Source: Pirellula sp. SH-Sr6A
GTDB taxonomy: Bacteria; Planctomycetota; Planctomycetia; Pirellulales; Pirellulaceae
Assembly: GCF_001610875.1 (NCBI RefSeq)
Contig: NZ_CP011272.1
Location: forward strand, 4,817,988 to 4,881,987
DNA length: 64,000 nt
Direction: 5' to 3'
Shown here: one piece after another, positions 45,252 to 52,691 of the stretch
Layout of the letters: every line of letters begins with the position of its first letter
Position numbering within the stretch: the stretch's first letter is position 1
Program-made: the position numbers and the translations under genes
The notes under the pieces: model-generated
What the model saw: only the letters and a program-made list of their open reading frames with translations
Told to the model about the DNA's origin: nothing
Database searches by the model: none

Positions 45252-45919
45252 TAGCAAATCTCCGTCGCCAGCCACCTGCCGTTTACGGGGAAGAGAATAA
45301 CATCCTCTCCGCTGGCTATGTTGCTGACCAGTGCGTATGCCGTATGGGTCTTCGAACCAGCAGACCAATTACCGCTTCCGTTTGCTTTCCAAATCAAAAC
45401 GTTACCGCTACTGCCAGCCGTGATAGACGCTGATGTCTTTCCGTACGCGCATGAGTCGTCTCGGCAACAAAGGACAATATCATCTTCGATAGGATCGGTT
45501 CCGATGACGCTGAAAAGGCAACCGTTCGTTGCTTCGAAAGAACTTGCTTTCCATCCGATCCGGTCACCTGCGGAATATGTCCCTCCATCGGATAGGATCT
45601 TGTAGTACGGTCCGGGTTGCGTTGTTCCGTATCCGTCCACCTTCACTTCCTGCGGACCGTTGACTAGATAGATTGACTGAGCCGCTGCGTAGTCAAAAGG
45701 TCTCTCAACCGTAACATAGTTGACATTGCTTACCTTTGCTGTTCCAGATGCCTGGATGATGCCGTAAGCAGGAATAACTTGTCCGGTATCGTTTCGGAAA
45801 TAGGTCTTGGCTTCACTGCTGCGAAACTGATTGGGCGATTCCATTCGCGAACGCTCTACGAACTGGACTGCATCCATGATTCGCTTGAAGGTAGCTTCTT
45901 TTAGAGTGATCGCAGACAT
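45251..45919 (-). CDS. Phage structural hypothetical protein
   Basis: The 222-residue product begins with a helix (FKRIMDAVQFVERSRM), then a polar linker, then a beta-sandwich-like region with NDTGQVIPAYGIIQASG, a pattern seen in phage proteins with N-terminal attachment and C-terminal beta domains. It may be a distal tail component. Its stop overlaps the next gene by one base. It has no signal peptide. Confidence 0.5.
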   Translation of the reverse strand: MSAITLKEATFKRIMDAVQFVERSRMESPNQFRSSEAKTYFRNDTGQVIPAYGIIQASGTAKVSNVNYVTVERPFDYAAAQSIYLVNGPQEVKVDGYGTTQPGPYYKILSDGGTYSAGDRIGWKASSFEATNGCLFSVIGTDPIEDDIVLCCRDDSCAYGKTSASITAGSSGNVLIWKANGSGNWSAGSKTHTAYALVSNIASGEDVILFPVNGRWLATEIC

Positions 45920-45924
45920 CGAAT

Positions 45925-46293
45925 CTACTGACTGAAAATGGTATAGTCGAGAGATACGGAAGCCGTATTCGCCTTTGCGTATGGAGCGTTCGTCGCTAGC
46001 CGTGGAGCGAATGCAAAGTCCCCAGGCATCAGACGAATAAGTCCGTAGAAAGTCCCGCCAACATCCACTCCAATGTCGACATAGTTGGTCGGGTCCGTAT
46101 TGACGAAGTACGCAGCTCCGCAGTTCGTTACGTCTCCGAGAACCAACGCTTCGTGCGTAGTACCAACCGTTTGCGTGTTGCTGATCTTTGGATAGCTTGC
46201 AGAGTCAACTTGCAGTTGCTTTCCTGGGATGCTTAGGCGTGATTCACCTTTTGCGTAGGTGAGCGAAAATGTTGTTGTGATTTCGTCAGCCAT
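45925..46293 (-). CDS. Small phage structural hypothetical protein
   Basis: The 122-residue beta-rich product (ITTTFSLTYAKGESRLSIPG, later NTDPTNYVDIGVDVGGTFYG and LMPGDFAFAPR) resembles small jelly-roll phage proteins. It is separated by a few bases from both neighbours, in the tail-distal part of the operon. The function is unknown. Confidence 0.5.
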   Translation of the reverse strand: MADEITTTFSLTYAKGESRLSIPGKQLQVDSASYPKISNTQTVGTTHEALVLGDVTNCGAAYFVNTDPTNYVDIGVDVGGTFYGLIRLMPGDFAFAPRLATNAPYAKANTASVSLDYTIFSQ

Positions 46294-46295
46294 TA

Positions 46296-47405
46296 TTAAA
46301 GTAGTCCTAACGCATTAAATGGTAAGCTGCCATATATAGGAATCTCAATCCAAAACGCTGCCGTCACGTCTCGCTGTCTCGTTCCGTCTGGTTTGAGAAG
46401 AACTGGCTTGCTTGTTGGATCGCCTCTGTCGTCTAGCGCACGAACGATCTTCGACTTGTATCCGCTTCCGTCTGCTGTAACGGTAACGCTGGTCACAATT
46501 CCATCAGTGACGGTAGCGGTAGCGGTTGCTCCTGTTCCTGTTCCACCGATTGCCACTGTAGGCGCGGACGTGTAACCGGTCCCACCATTGAGGACGTGAA
46601 TAGACTCGATTCCTTCACTTGGGTTTACGATCGCCACCGCAGTCGCTCCAGTTCCACCACCACCGGAAAACGTAATGGGAACATCCCCGATTCTCTCTTG
46701 ATACCCTTCGTGCCTCACTCGCTTCCACCATGCCTTGGCTGGTATGGTTCGGTAAGGTCTCCGGCAAACAAACTGGGCTTGCACCTGGAAGTACTTGTAC
46801 GGTGCTTGCGAAACTTCTCTAGCAGTCAGCGACTTTACCCTGACCGTTCCAGGCGGCCAGTCTAGGAAAGTGTCTGAGTTGGTTGCGTTGCGGTACAAAG
46901 CCTGTGCGTAGGAACTGAAAGTAAACAGGTTCCTACTGACAGTGTAAACCTGATCGGTGAATGGTCGCGTAACGCCTTCGATGATTTCCCCGTTAGCGTT
47001 GATTAACGGGTTGCCATAGAAGTCCTCGTCAATCTCCTCTTCCGACTCCTCGTCATTCAGATCAATAACCGGAGGAGTGAAAACAGGATGGTTTTCCGCT
47101 GGATTGCTAGGATTCTGCGCCCCAAACTCGCCTCGGTACTCCAGGTCCATCCGGTAGTAGATCGGAGAAACTTTCTCCAGGTTTGCCTTCTCGAAAAACG
47201 CAAACGTAGTACCTGGAAATGGATCTCCTCGGTTTGGCATCTCGCTGATGCTGTAGACGTCCAAGTCTGTAGCGTCGAAATCCGTGATGATGTGCAGCCG
47301 CCGTGACAGCGTAAGCTCAGTCTTGCGGAAGTTATCCGTGTGCGCAAGATTGCTCGGCCCACGGCTCCATCCCTCTGTAACGCTTTGAATCTTTGACGAT
47401 ACCAT
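46296..47405 (-). CDS. Tail-associated protein with glycine-rich beta repeats
   Basis: The protein has 369 residues. The first two thirds are alpha/beta with YKYFQVQAQFVCRRPYRTIP. Near residue 245 comes a glycine-threonine-rich stretch with NGGTGYTSAPTVAIGGTG and ATVTDGIVTSVTVTADGSGY, a beta motif that recurs in phage tail and fibre proteins. It ends with a short globular region. It directly follows the tape measure gene (TAATG overlap), where distal tail proteins are usually encoded. A distal tail or baseplate role is inferred from position. Confidence 0.55.
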   Translation of the reverse strand: MVSSKIQSVTEGWSRGPSNLAHTDNFRKTELTLSRRLHIITDFDATDLDVYSISEMPNRGDPFPGTTFAFFEKANLEKVSPIYYRMDLEYRGEFGAQNPSNPAENHPVFTPPVIDLNDEESEEEIDEDFYGNPLINANGEIIEGVTRPFTDQVYTVSRNLFTFSSYAQALYRNATNSDTFLDWPPGTVRVKSLTAREVSQAPYKYFQVQAQFVCRRPYRTIPAKAWWKRVRHEGYQERIGDVPITFSGGGGTGATAVAIVNPSEGIESIHVLNGGTGYTSAPTVAIGGTGTGATATATVTDGIVTSVTVTADGSGYKSKIVRALDDRGDPTSKPVLLKPDGTRQRDVTAAFWIEIPIYGSLPFNALGLL

Positions 47406-48880
47406 TAGCGTTGCTCCAGATTAACGGGGACTGGCTTGTTCTGCTTGGTGGCTTCAATCAAGTCGGCTTGCAGCTTTCGCATTTCGGCTAGGATGTCCGC
47501 CGCCTTTTTGGTGCTATCAGCTATCTTGACTTGGAAGCCTTCGCCACCTCCTCGAAGGAGAGTGCGAGACTGGACAGCTTGGAGCGGACCGCTAGCTGTA
47601 ACCTGTTCCTTTACGACTTGTTGCTTCTGTTGCTCCATGCGTTGAAGCTCCTGTTCGCGTGCTGCTATGCGAGCAGCATCGGCTGCGTCAAGACCTTCGA
47701 ACTCTAGGGCTTGCCTCCTGGCTGCCTCTGCACCGTCTTCGAGTGCGATCCTCCTTATCTCCAAAGCTCTGTTCAGAGAAATTGTTTTCTCTTCAAGTCG
47801 CATTGTTTGATTGAACTCTTCGTCAGCAGCTCTTTTCCTTGCCTCTTCTTGCTGTCGCTCAAACTCCTGCTGCTTCCTCTGGTCCTCAAGAATCCTTTTC
47901 TCTTCTTCTAGTTTTGCGGCCTTTTCGTCAGCGATTCGGTTCGCTTCTTTTTGCGACTCGATGTTTTTCTGAACCTCTATCTGCTGGTCACGAATCAACT
48001 GTAAAGATTCCTTTTGCGACGCAATATTCCTTTCAATTTCTTCTCGCTGCAGTTCCGCTGCACTCTTGCCGGTAGCAAAAGAGAAGATATTTCCATCCTC
48101 GTCAAATGTGCTGATCGCTTTCTTTTGTTCGTCCATTTTGGCGATTGTCTTTCCAATCGCCAGAGCTTGGTCATCTAACCTTTCTATCAGCTTGAGCTGG
48201 GCTTCCTCCTGCGCAGCCGGATCTTCAATATGAGCGATGTCTTGCATATCTCTCGAAAATCTATCGGATGCAAACATCCTTTGCTTTTGATTAAGCTTGT
48301 CCTGTAACGCAATGGAATCTTCGAGTGCCTTATTCCACTTTTCAGTTTCGAATACAAGGTCTCCAATAGCTTTTCCTATTCCGAATCCTATTGCTGCCGC
48401 CGCAGAAACCAGTCCAGCTTTGAACGCCAAAGCTCCAGCTCCTCCTAGCTTAGACACCTCTGAAAACTGGCTTATCTTCTCTGTCAGGCTTCCAACCTGA
48501 CCTGCTACAGATCCAACCTGACCGGCTCCTGCGAGTGATGATACAGACCCGAGAAACTCTACAGTTGCCTTTGTTCCTTTGGCTCCTGTGGGTCCCTGGC
48601 TGGCTTTGTCTTGCTCAGCCTTGATTTTCTTGAGTTGTTCGACGTGAGCCTTTTCTTTTGCGATCAAATTGGCAGTAGCTTCGTCCAGTCCCTGTAGCTG
48701 CAGCTTGTACGAATAAGCAGCTTCCTCGCCTTGCTCAAGTGCGATACGTTCAAGCTTCAATGCCTCCAGTTCCTTGTCTCGAATTTTAAGGAACTTCTCA
48801 AACTCCTTTTCGACTTTCTTTAGTTCTGCGGTAGCTTTGTCTTCGGCAGAAATCAGAATCCCTACGCTTTCAGTCGTCAT
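47405..48880 (-). CDS. Tail tape measure protein
   Basis: The 491-residue protein begins with a typical ILISAEDKATAELKKVEKEF leader, followed by coiled coils, a hydrophobic Gly/Ala stretch (about 145-175, KAGLVSAAAAIGFGIGKAIG) and long heptad-rich Lys/Glu/Gln segments (about 270-420). Two related blocks occur near residues 42-80 (LERIALEQGEEAA) and 375-416 (IRRIALEDGAEAA), an internal duplication. The protein would set tail length; 491 residues suggests a fairly short tail. It overlaps the chaperone gene at its start by 11 bp. The tape measure call is supported by gene order as well as by composition. Confidence 0.8.
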   Translation of the reverse strand: MTTESVGILISAEDKATAELKKVEKEFEKFLKIRDKELEALKLERIALEQGEEAAYSYKLQLQGLDEATANLIAKEKAHVEQLKKIKAEQDKASQGPTGAKGTKATVEFLGSVSSLAGAGQVGSVAGQVGSLTEKISQFSEVSKLGGAGALAFKAGLVSAAAAIGFGIGKAIGDLVFETEKWNKALEDSIALQDKLNQKQRMFASDRFSRDMQDIAHIEDPAAQEEAQLKLIERLDDQALAIGKTIAKMDEQKKAISTFDEDGNIFSFATGKSAAELQREEIERNIASQKESLQLIRDQQIEVQKNIESQKEANRIADEKAAKLEEEKRILEDQRKQQEFERQQEEARKRAADEEFNQTMRLEEKTISLNRALEIRRIALEDGAEAARRQALEFEGLDAADAARIAAREQELQRMEQQKQQVVKEQVTASGPLQAVQSRTLLRGGGEGFQVKIADSTKKAADILAEMRKLQADLIEATKQNKPVPVNLEQR

Positions 48881-49196
48881 AGTCTTCTGCCCTCAATGCT
48901 GCTTCTTCGTTTTTGAAAACTGATACCGCGTCCAGGAACCAAGCCGATTGGTCCAGCGATCCGCCTAATACTGGCGGTATTCCTTTTTCGAACAGACCTG
49001 CAAGCCTTACAGCCATCGCAACGTCACTGCACATTTCACCAGGACAACCATCAATTGATACAAACCCGTCTTGGCAACTGTCGCATCCTTGACCGTCACA
49101 CGAACCGCATTCGATTTCGATTGGTGAATCGGGGGTTCCTTTGCTTTTGCATTCCGTGCGAGTGCATAAACTACAAAGCCTCCCGCGACGAATCAT
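48870..49196 (-). CDS. Tail assembly chaperone, frameshift extension (T part)
   Basis: The 108-residue frame begins at an ATG but is probably translated mainly as a -1 frameshift extension of the preceding gene. It contains a DnaJ-like zinc cluster: CGSCDGQGCDSC with CSLC near the start. Position directly before the tape measure gene equals lambda gene T. The frame is exactly -1 relative to the upstream gene after the A9 run. The zinc knot may bind the tape measure protein. The product is called a chaperone by position and frameshift, not by sequence similarity. Confidence 0.65.
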   Translation of the reverse strand: MIRRGRLCSLCTRTECKSKGTPDSPIEIECGSCDGQGCDSCQDGFVSIDGCPGEMCSDVAMAVRLAGLFEKGIPPVLGGSLDQSAWFLDAVSVFKNEEAALRAEDYDD

Positions 49197-49207
49197 CGCC
49201 GCGATCC

Positions 49208-49558
49208 TTAGCTTTTTTTTTCTTCCACCGAAACGAACCCGCTATACAGCAATCGTCCAAGTACGTTTCGAATGTCCGTTGTGTTAAGCGTGTCTAATAC
49301 GTTATCCAGCGTTAACGGTTTATCACCAACGTTTTCCCACCCGCTAACATGACGCAGAAAGCATTCAGCACATGCTTTTGTCCATGTCGCCAGATCGCTG
49401 CTTCGGAGAATCTCTGAAAGTTCGTCGATTTCTTTTCCAAGCTCTACTTGTCCCCGACACGTTTTTGCCTTTGCTAGAAACAAAGGCTTTTGACTCTTTG
49501 GGAGATGGTCGTGTTCTGGGAGACAAATGCGCTGGGTTTCTGTTGGATCTAGAATCAT
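49208..49558 (-). CDS. Tail assembly chaperone (G part)
   Basis: The 116-residue helical product (LGKEIDELSEILRSSDLATW and DNVLDTLNTTDIRNVLGRLL) lies between the tail tube gene and the tape measure gene, where siphoviruses encode gpG. Its end reads GAA GAA AAA AAA AGC TAA, so the last codons lie on a nine-A slippery run just before the stop. A -1 shift would join it in frame to the next gene through KLRIAA, giving about 229 residues. Both products, short and long, are expected. Confidence 0.65.
   Translation of the reverse strand: MILDPTETQRICLPEHDHLPKSQKPLFLAKAKTCRGQVELGKEIDELSEILRSSDLATWTKACAECFLRHVSGWENVGDKPLTLDNVLDTLNTTDIRNVLGRLLYSGFVSVEEKKS
49211..49225 (-). promoter_or_regulatory. A9 slippery sequence for -1 programmed frameshift
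   Basis: On the - strand GAAGAAAAAAAAAGC contains a run of nine A (49213-49221) that includes the heptamer A AAA AAA in the correct phase for tandem -1 slippage. The stop codon TAA follows after one codon, and the -1 frame enters the downstream gene without a stop. Confidence 0.7.
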
Positions 49559-49560
49559 AG

Positions 49561-50499
49561 TTACGCTGCTGGAGTGAAGACGATTGAAAATTCTTGGTCA
49601 GGAGTCGAGCCGTTTTGGTTGAACTGAAGCTGTATGTCATCGGTTTCAACACCTCCTCGGTCACCTTCTTGGATGCTCACGATCTGTGCTTTGGGAGCCG
49701 CGATGGTCACGTAGCTTGTCGTTGGGCCTGGGATGGTCATAGAGAACGCTTCCTCTGCCATCGACTCGAACATGCCGTAGCGGTCTTGCGTCGCAACGAG
49801 CACGGCTTCTGGATCTCCGGAGAGGACTGGCGTTCGGTCTAGGATGAGTCCGTATGCGTACCCCTCTACATCGGCTTGGCATTCGTGCGGAGTGACTGTG
49901 TTGCCGAAATCCAGGCTCAGGCTTGAAGAGCACAACGCAACGCCATCCAAGGTCGTCGTGCTGTTCTTGTAGAACATCTTGGAAACGGTCGGGTACGTCG
50001 GGGCAATCAATGCCTCGTCCTCAACAGGAACCCAAATTCCAGTGAATGTGAACGTTGTGAATGGAGTCTTGTTCGTTGGGAATTCCGTCACAGCGGTACC
50101 CGATGCGCCTCGAAGTTTCTTCAGCTTGCCATCGATGTATGTCGCAATGGTAAGCGTCTTGACGTTCGCCCCTGGAGCTTCCGTTCGTGGTGTGAATGTC
50201 AGTGTGGACTTAACCAACCCACACGCAGGAAAGAGGGTATCAACCCATTTAGGCAGAGTCGAAGTTCCGTCCCATTCCCAATCGTGGACGAAGCTGATAA
50301 CGCCAATCTTCCCAGCGACGACTGAGGCTCTCTTGCCAAATGCACCTTGCCCGGGTCGAGATTGCACGTCAAAGTTCGGCTGCGGAGATTCAATGTTGTA
50401 GGCATTGAACTGTGCGTCTGACGTGGTTAGCGATTCTGCGGTGCCTGCTGCTGTCTCGATCTTCGCAGCAAAAACCCTTTTCATTTTTAGCCTTGGCAT
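49561..50499 (-). CDS. Major tail (tube) protein
   Basis: The 312-residue beta-rich protein starts KRVFAAKIETAAGTAESLT, the usual N-terminus of phage tail tube proteins. It has segments such as FTFTGIWVPVEDEALIAPTY and DFGNTVTPHECQADVEGYAY, and ends with a ~75-residue Ig-like extension (AAPKAQIVSIQEGDRGGVET). It lies between the tail terminator/completion genes and the chaperone pair, the conserved position of the tail tube gene. It would form the hexameric tube rings. No sheath gene is present, which supports a siphovirus. Confidence 0.75.
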   Translation of the reverse strand: MPRLKMKRVFAAKIETAAGTAESLTTSDAQFNAYNIESPQPNFDVQSRPGQGAFGKRASVVAGKIGVISFVHDWEWDGTSTLPKWVDTLFPACGLVKSTLTFTPRTEAPGANVKTLTIATYIDGKLKKLRGASGTAVTEFPTNKTPFTTFTFTGIWVPVEDEALIAPTYPTVSKMFYKNSTTTLDGVALCSSSLSLDFGNTVTPHECQADVEGYAYGLILDRTPVLSGDPEAVLVATQDRYGMFESMAEEAFSMTIPGPTTSYVTIAAPKAQIVSIQEGDRGGVETDDIQLQFNQNGSTPDQEFSIVFTPAA

Positions 50500-50503
50500 C
50501 TAT

Positions 50504-51091
50504 CTAGTTCCCTTGTTGGTTTCCGCGAAGTTTGCCTTGTGATTTGAGAATCAGGAATCTGATTCGTCTTTGAATTTGCTTTGGCAGTTCTTCCCTTGCG
50601 ACTCGCTCGGCGAGCGCTGGAATTCCTGCTTTTTCGTATCTGTCTCCAGGAGCTGGTCCATTCATTCGAATGATCCTGCCTCTAGGCTTTCCTTCACGCT
50701 TGAAAACGTGGCCCTTGTACTTGTCGACGATGAACAAGTCTCGCTGAACCGAACGGCTGTTGAACTTTGGATCGATTCGGAAACTGACTCCGCCTTTTCG
50801 CGTGTTCACCTTTCGCGCCCCAAAGTATTTGAGCGGTATCGGAAACCCATACAGCAAAAGAATCGTTGCACGCAAGCTATCCACGCTCGCTTCCCGTCTC
50901 GACTTGATCGCCTTTTTCAGGATCTTCGACGGAACAGCGAGTTCTTTTCTTAGTGCACGTGAAGCCTGTATCCGCACCTGCTTAGCGGTCTGGTTGATCG
51001 CCTTGTGGACTTCCTTTCGCATGTCCTTTCCTAGGTTGCCGAACAAGTCCCGCAACCTCTGAACGGAGCCTTCATCGATCTTGATTTCCAT
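50504..51091 (-). CDS. Minor tail protein Z-like / neck protein
   Basis: The 195-residue basic helical protein has IDEGSVQRLRDLFGNLGKDM, then KAINQTAKQVRIQASRALRK, which matches the beginning of prophage minor tail protein Z and HK97 gp10-like families. It ends with a strongly basic tail. These proteins complete the head-tail connector or tail end. The position between connector and tail terminator genes agrees. Confidence 0.65.
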   Translation of the reverse strand: MEIKIDEGSVQRLRDLFGNLGKDMRKEVHKAINQTAKQVRIQASRALRKELAVPSKILKKAIKSRREASVDSLRATILLLYGFPIPLKYFGARKVNTRKGGVSFRIDPKFNSRSVQRDLFIVDKYKGHVFKREGKPRGRIIRMNGPAPGDRYEKAGIPALAERVAREELPKQIQRRIRFLILKSQGKLRGNQQGN

Positions 51092-51092
51092 A

Positions 51093-51590
51093 CTAAGACC
51101 TCACTTGATATGGGTCGTTTTCGGAAACTCGATAGGTAATCGAGATTGGCAGGTTGACCCCATCAAAGGAACCGTCTGCTTGGATTGCTTCCATGCTTTG
51201 CCATGTTGCATCGATTGCCTTATCGCCGAATGTGTGCCAACGGCTATCGACTGCGCAGACCGCTTTTTTGACGTCTGCTGCAAACGTGTGAATGACCTTA
51301 TCGATTGGTTCACACTTGCTTTCGTCGTTTTGCACATGGAGGTAAAGGTTGAAAGTGATTCGCCAAGCCTGTGCCGGTGGATTGCCTTCGTGGTCCAGTT
51401 CGGGAACTCGATCGTGCGAGGCGTCAGTCATAACGATCTGACGGTCCTTAATCGTTCGGTCCTCTAGTCGTCTCGGACGAATGACCTCTCTGACCTTCGT
51501 GTTATAGATCGTGTTGTTTACCATCGGCGTTAGACGCAGGTAAAGCGTTTCCGCAATGCTCTCGACAACGGTTGTTTGACCTATCGACAT
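51093..51590 (-). CDS. Probable tail terminator (gpU-like)
   Basis: The 165-residue alpha/beta protein has VVESIAETLYLRLTPMVNNT, WRITFNLYLHVQND and a late NLPISITYRVSENDPYQ strand, a pattern of small tail terminator or completion proteins. It starts 10 bp inside the preceding gene and lies directly before the minor tail protein Z. There is no firm sequence signature; position decides. Confidence 0.5.
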   Translation of the reverse strand: MSIGQTTVVESIAETLYLRLTPMVNNTIYNTKVREVIRPRRLEDRTIKDRQIVMTDASHDRVPELDHEGNPPAQAWRITFNLYLHVQNDESKCEPIDKVIHTFAADVKKAVCAVDSRWHTFGDKAIDATWQSMEAIQADGSFDGVNLPISITYRVSENDPYQVRS

Positions 51591-51931
51591 TCCAGTATCA
51601 GCATCCCTTCGTCATGCGAGACAAGACGAACGATCGCGCGTCTAGCAGGATCTTTTCCGATTCGGTCGGAGAACTCGAAAAAGTCTCCGCCTAGGTTAAG
51701 CTCCTCCGAAGTGATACCAGTCTCCGCGTTATTGGCGACATGGATCTCGAACAACGGAAGAACGTAAGCGCCACCGTCTTCATTGACTCCCGCATAGCTC
51801 TGACGGTCCACGACTGCGCGAATAGTACGAGCCCCGCCGTCTCTCTTGTGATAAACAAGAGTTTCGGCGAAGTCGTCTAGGTTGCAGAAAACTGCAACCG
51901 CATCTTCTTGCATCACGTCATGGAGCGTCAT
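51581..51931 (-). CDS. Head-tail joining protein (gpFII-like)
   Basis: The ATG at 51931 (MTLHDVMQEDAVAVFCNLDD) is preferred because the longer frame overlaps the upstream stop. The 116-residue protein has DFAETLVYHKRDGGARTIRA and VLPLFEIHVANNAETG, with the ending KDPARRAIVRLVSHDEGMLI. This is the pattern of ATP-binding sugar transporter-like phage proteins (gpFII family), which form the head-tail joint. Confidence 0.6.
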   Translation of the reverse strand: MTLHDVMQEDAVAVFCNLDDFAETLVYHKRDGGARTIRAVVDRQSYAGVNEDGGAYVLPLFEIHVANNAETGITSEELNLGGDFFEFSDRIGKDPARRAIVRLVSHDEGMLILECR

Positions 51932-51936
51932 GGAGA

Positions 51937-52605
51937 CTAGGATCGCTTGCAAATGACTGACACGTAATCAATCGTCACGGAGTCCACGTTTGTGTTTGCT
52001 GCTTTCTGCAACTGAATGATCGGTTGCAATCCAGCAGAGTAACCAGACATGTCAAAGACCTGCGAAGCTGCAACGCGAGCACCGTCGATGTAGAACTTGA
52101 CGCTCGACTTTCCACCTGTGAAGTCGATATAGAACCGCTTGTACGTGGTTCCGAGAGTAACTCCGCTGGAGATGTCGTCAACGTCGCGAGTTCCATCGTC
52201 GGTCTCGCAGTAAACAACGGTTGTGCTGTTTGCACCTTCCATGCGAAACCAAGCGTTGGCAGCAACATCGTTTGCCGTGTCGCTTCTAGCAGATCCAAGA
52301 CCAAAAGTAAGAATGGAACCGCTGGTGAAAGTCGCTGCGCCAATCTTGACGCGCATCTCGATTGACTGAATCAGATCGATGTCGAAGTCAAGTGCGTCCC
52401 CAAAGTGAAGGGCAACCACTTCGGCTTCGTTCGTACTAACGAGAGTAAGAACGGCTTCCGAAGTACCCTTGGTGTAGGTTGGGGTTCCAGACGACGAAAC
52501 GTCATCAACGAGCCACGGAGATGCAGGATCTGCCGAAGTTGGGAACGTAGCGACAGTTCCGTTGAAATCGTCGCTCCATTCCTGGAAATCTTTAATACCA
52601 GCCAT
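51937..52605 (-). CDS. Concanavalin-like beta-sandwich phage protein (possible decoration)
   Basis: The ATG at 52605 (MAGIKDFQEWSDDFNGTVAT), with AAGGA 10 bases upstream, gives 222 residues; the frame extends to 52656. The body has the jelly-roll pattern of laminin G/ConA-like proteins: DALDFDIDLIQSIEMRVKIG, ILTFGLGS, TYKRFYIDFTGGKSSVKFYI and DSVTIDYVSVICKRS. Its place between capsid and connector suggests a capsid decoration or a host-surface binding role. Confidence 0.6.
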   Translation of the reverse strand: MAGIKDFQEWSDDFNGTVATFPTSADPASPWLVDDVSSSGTPTYTKGTSEAVLTLVSTNEAEVVALHFGDALDFDIDLIQSIEMRVKIGAATFTSGSILTFGLGSARSDTANDVAANAWFRMEGANSTTVVYCETDDGTRDVDDISSGVTLGTTYKRFYIDFTGGKSSVKFYIDGARVAASQVFDMSGYSAGLQPIIQLQKAANTNVDSVTIDYVSVICKRS

Positions 52606-52691
52606 TTGTTTTTGTTCCTTGTCGGATTTTGTTTTGTATCGGAAAGACCTCGCCACCTATGCAGCGAGGTTATTTTTTGCCACTAGACAGG

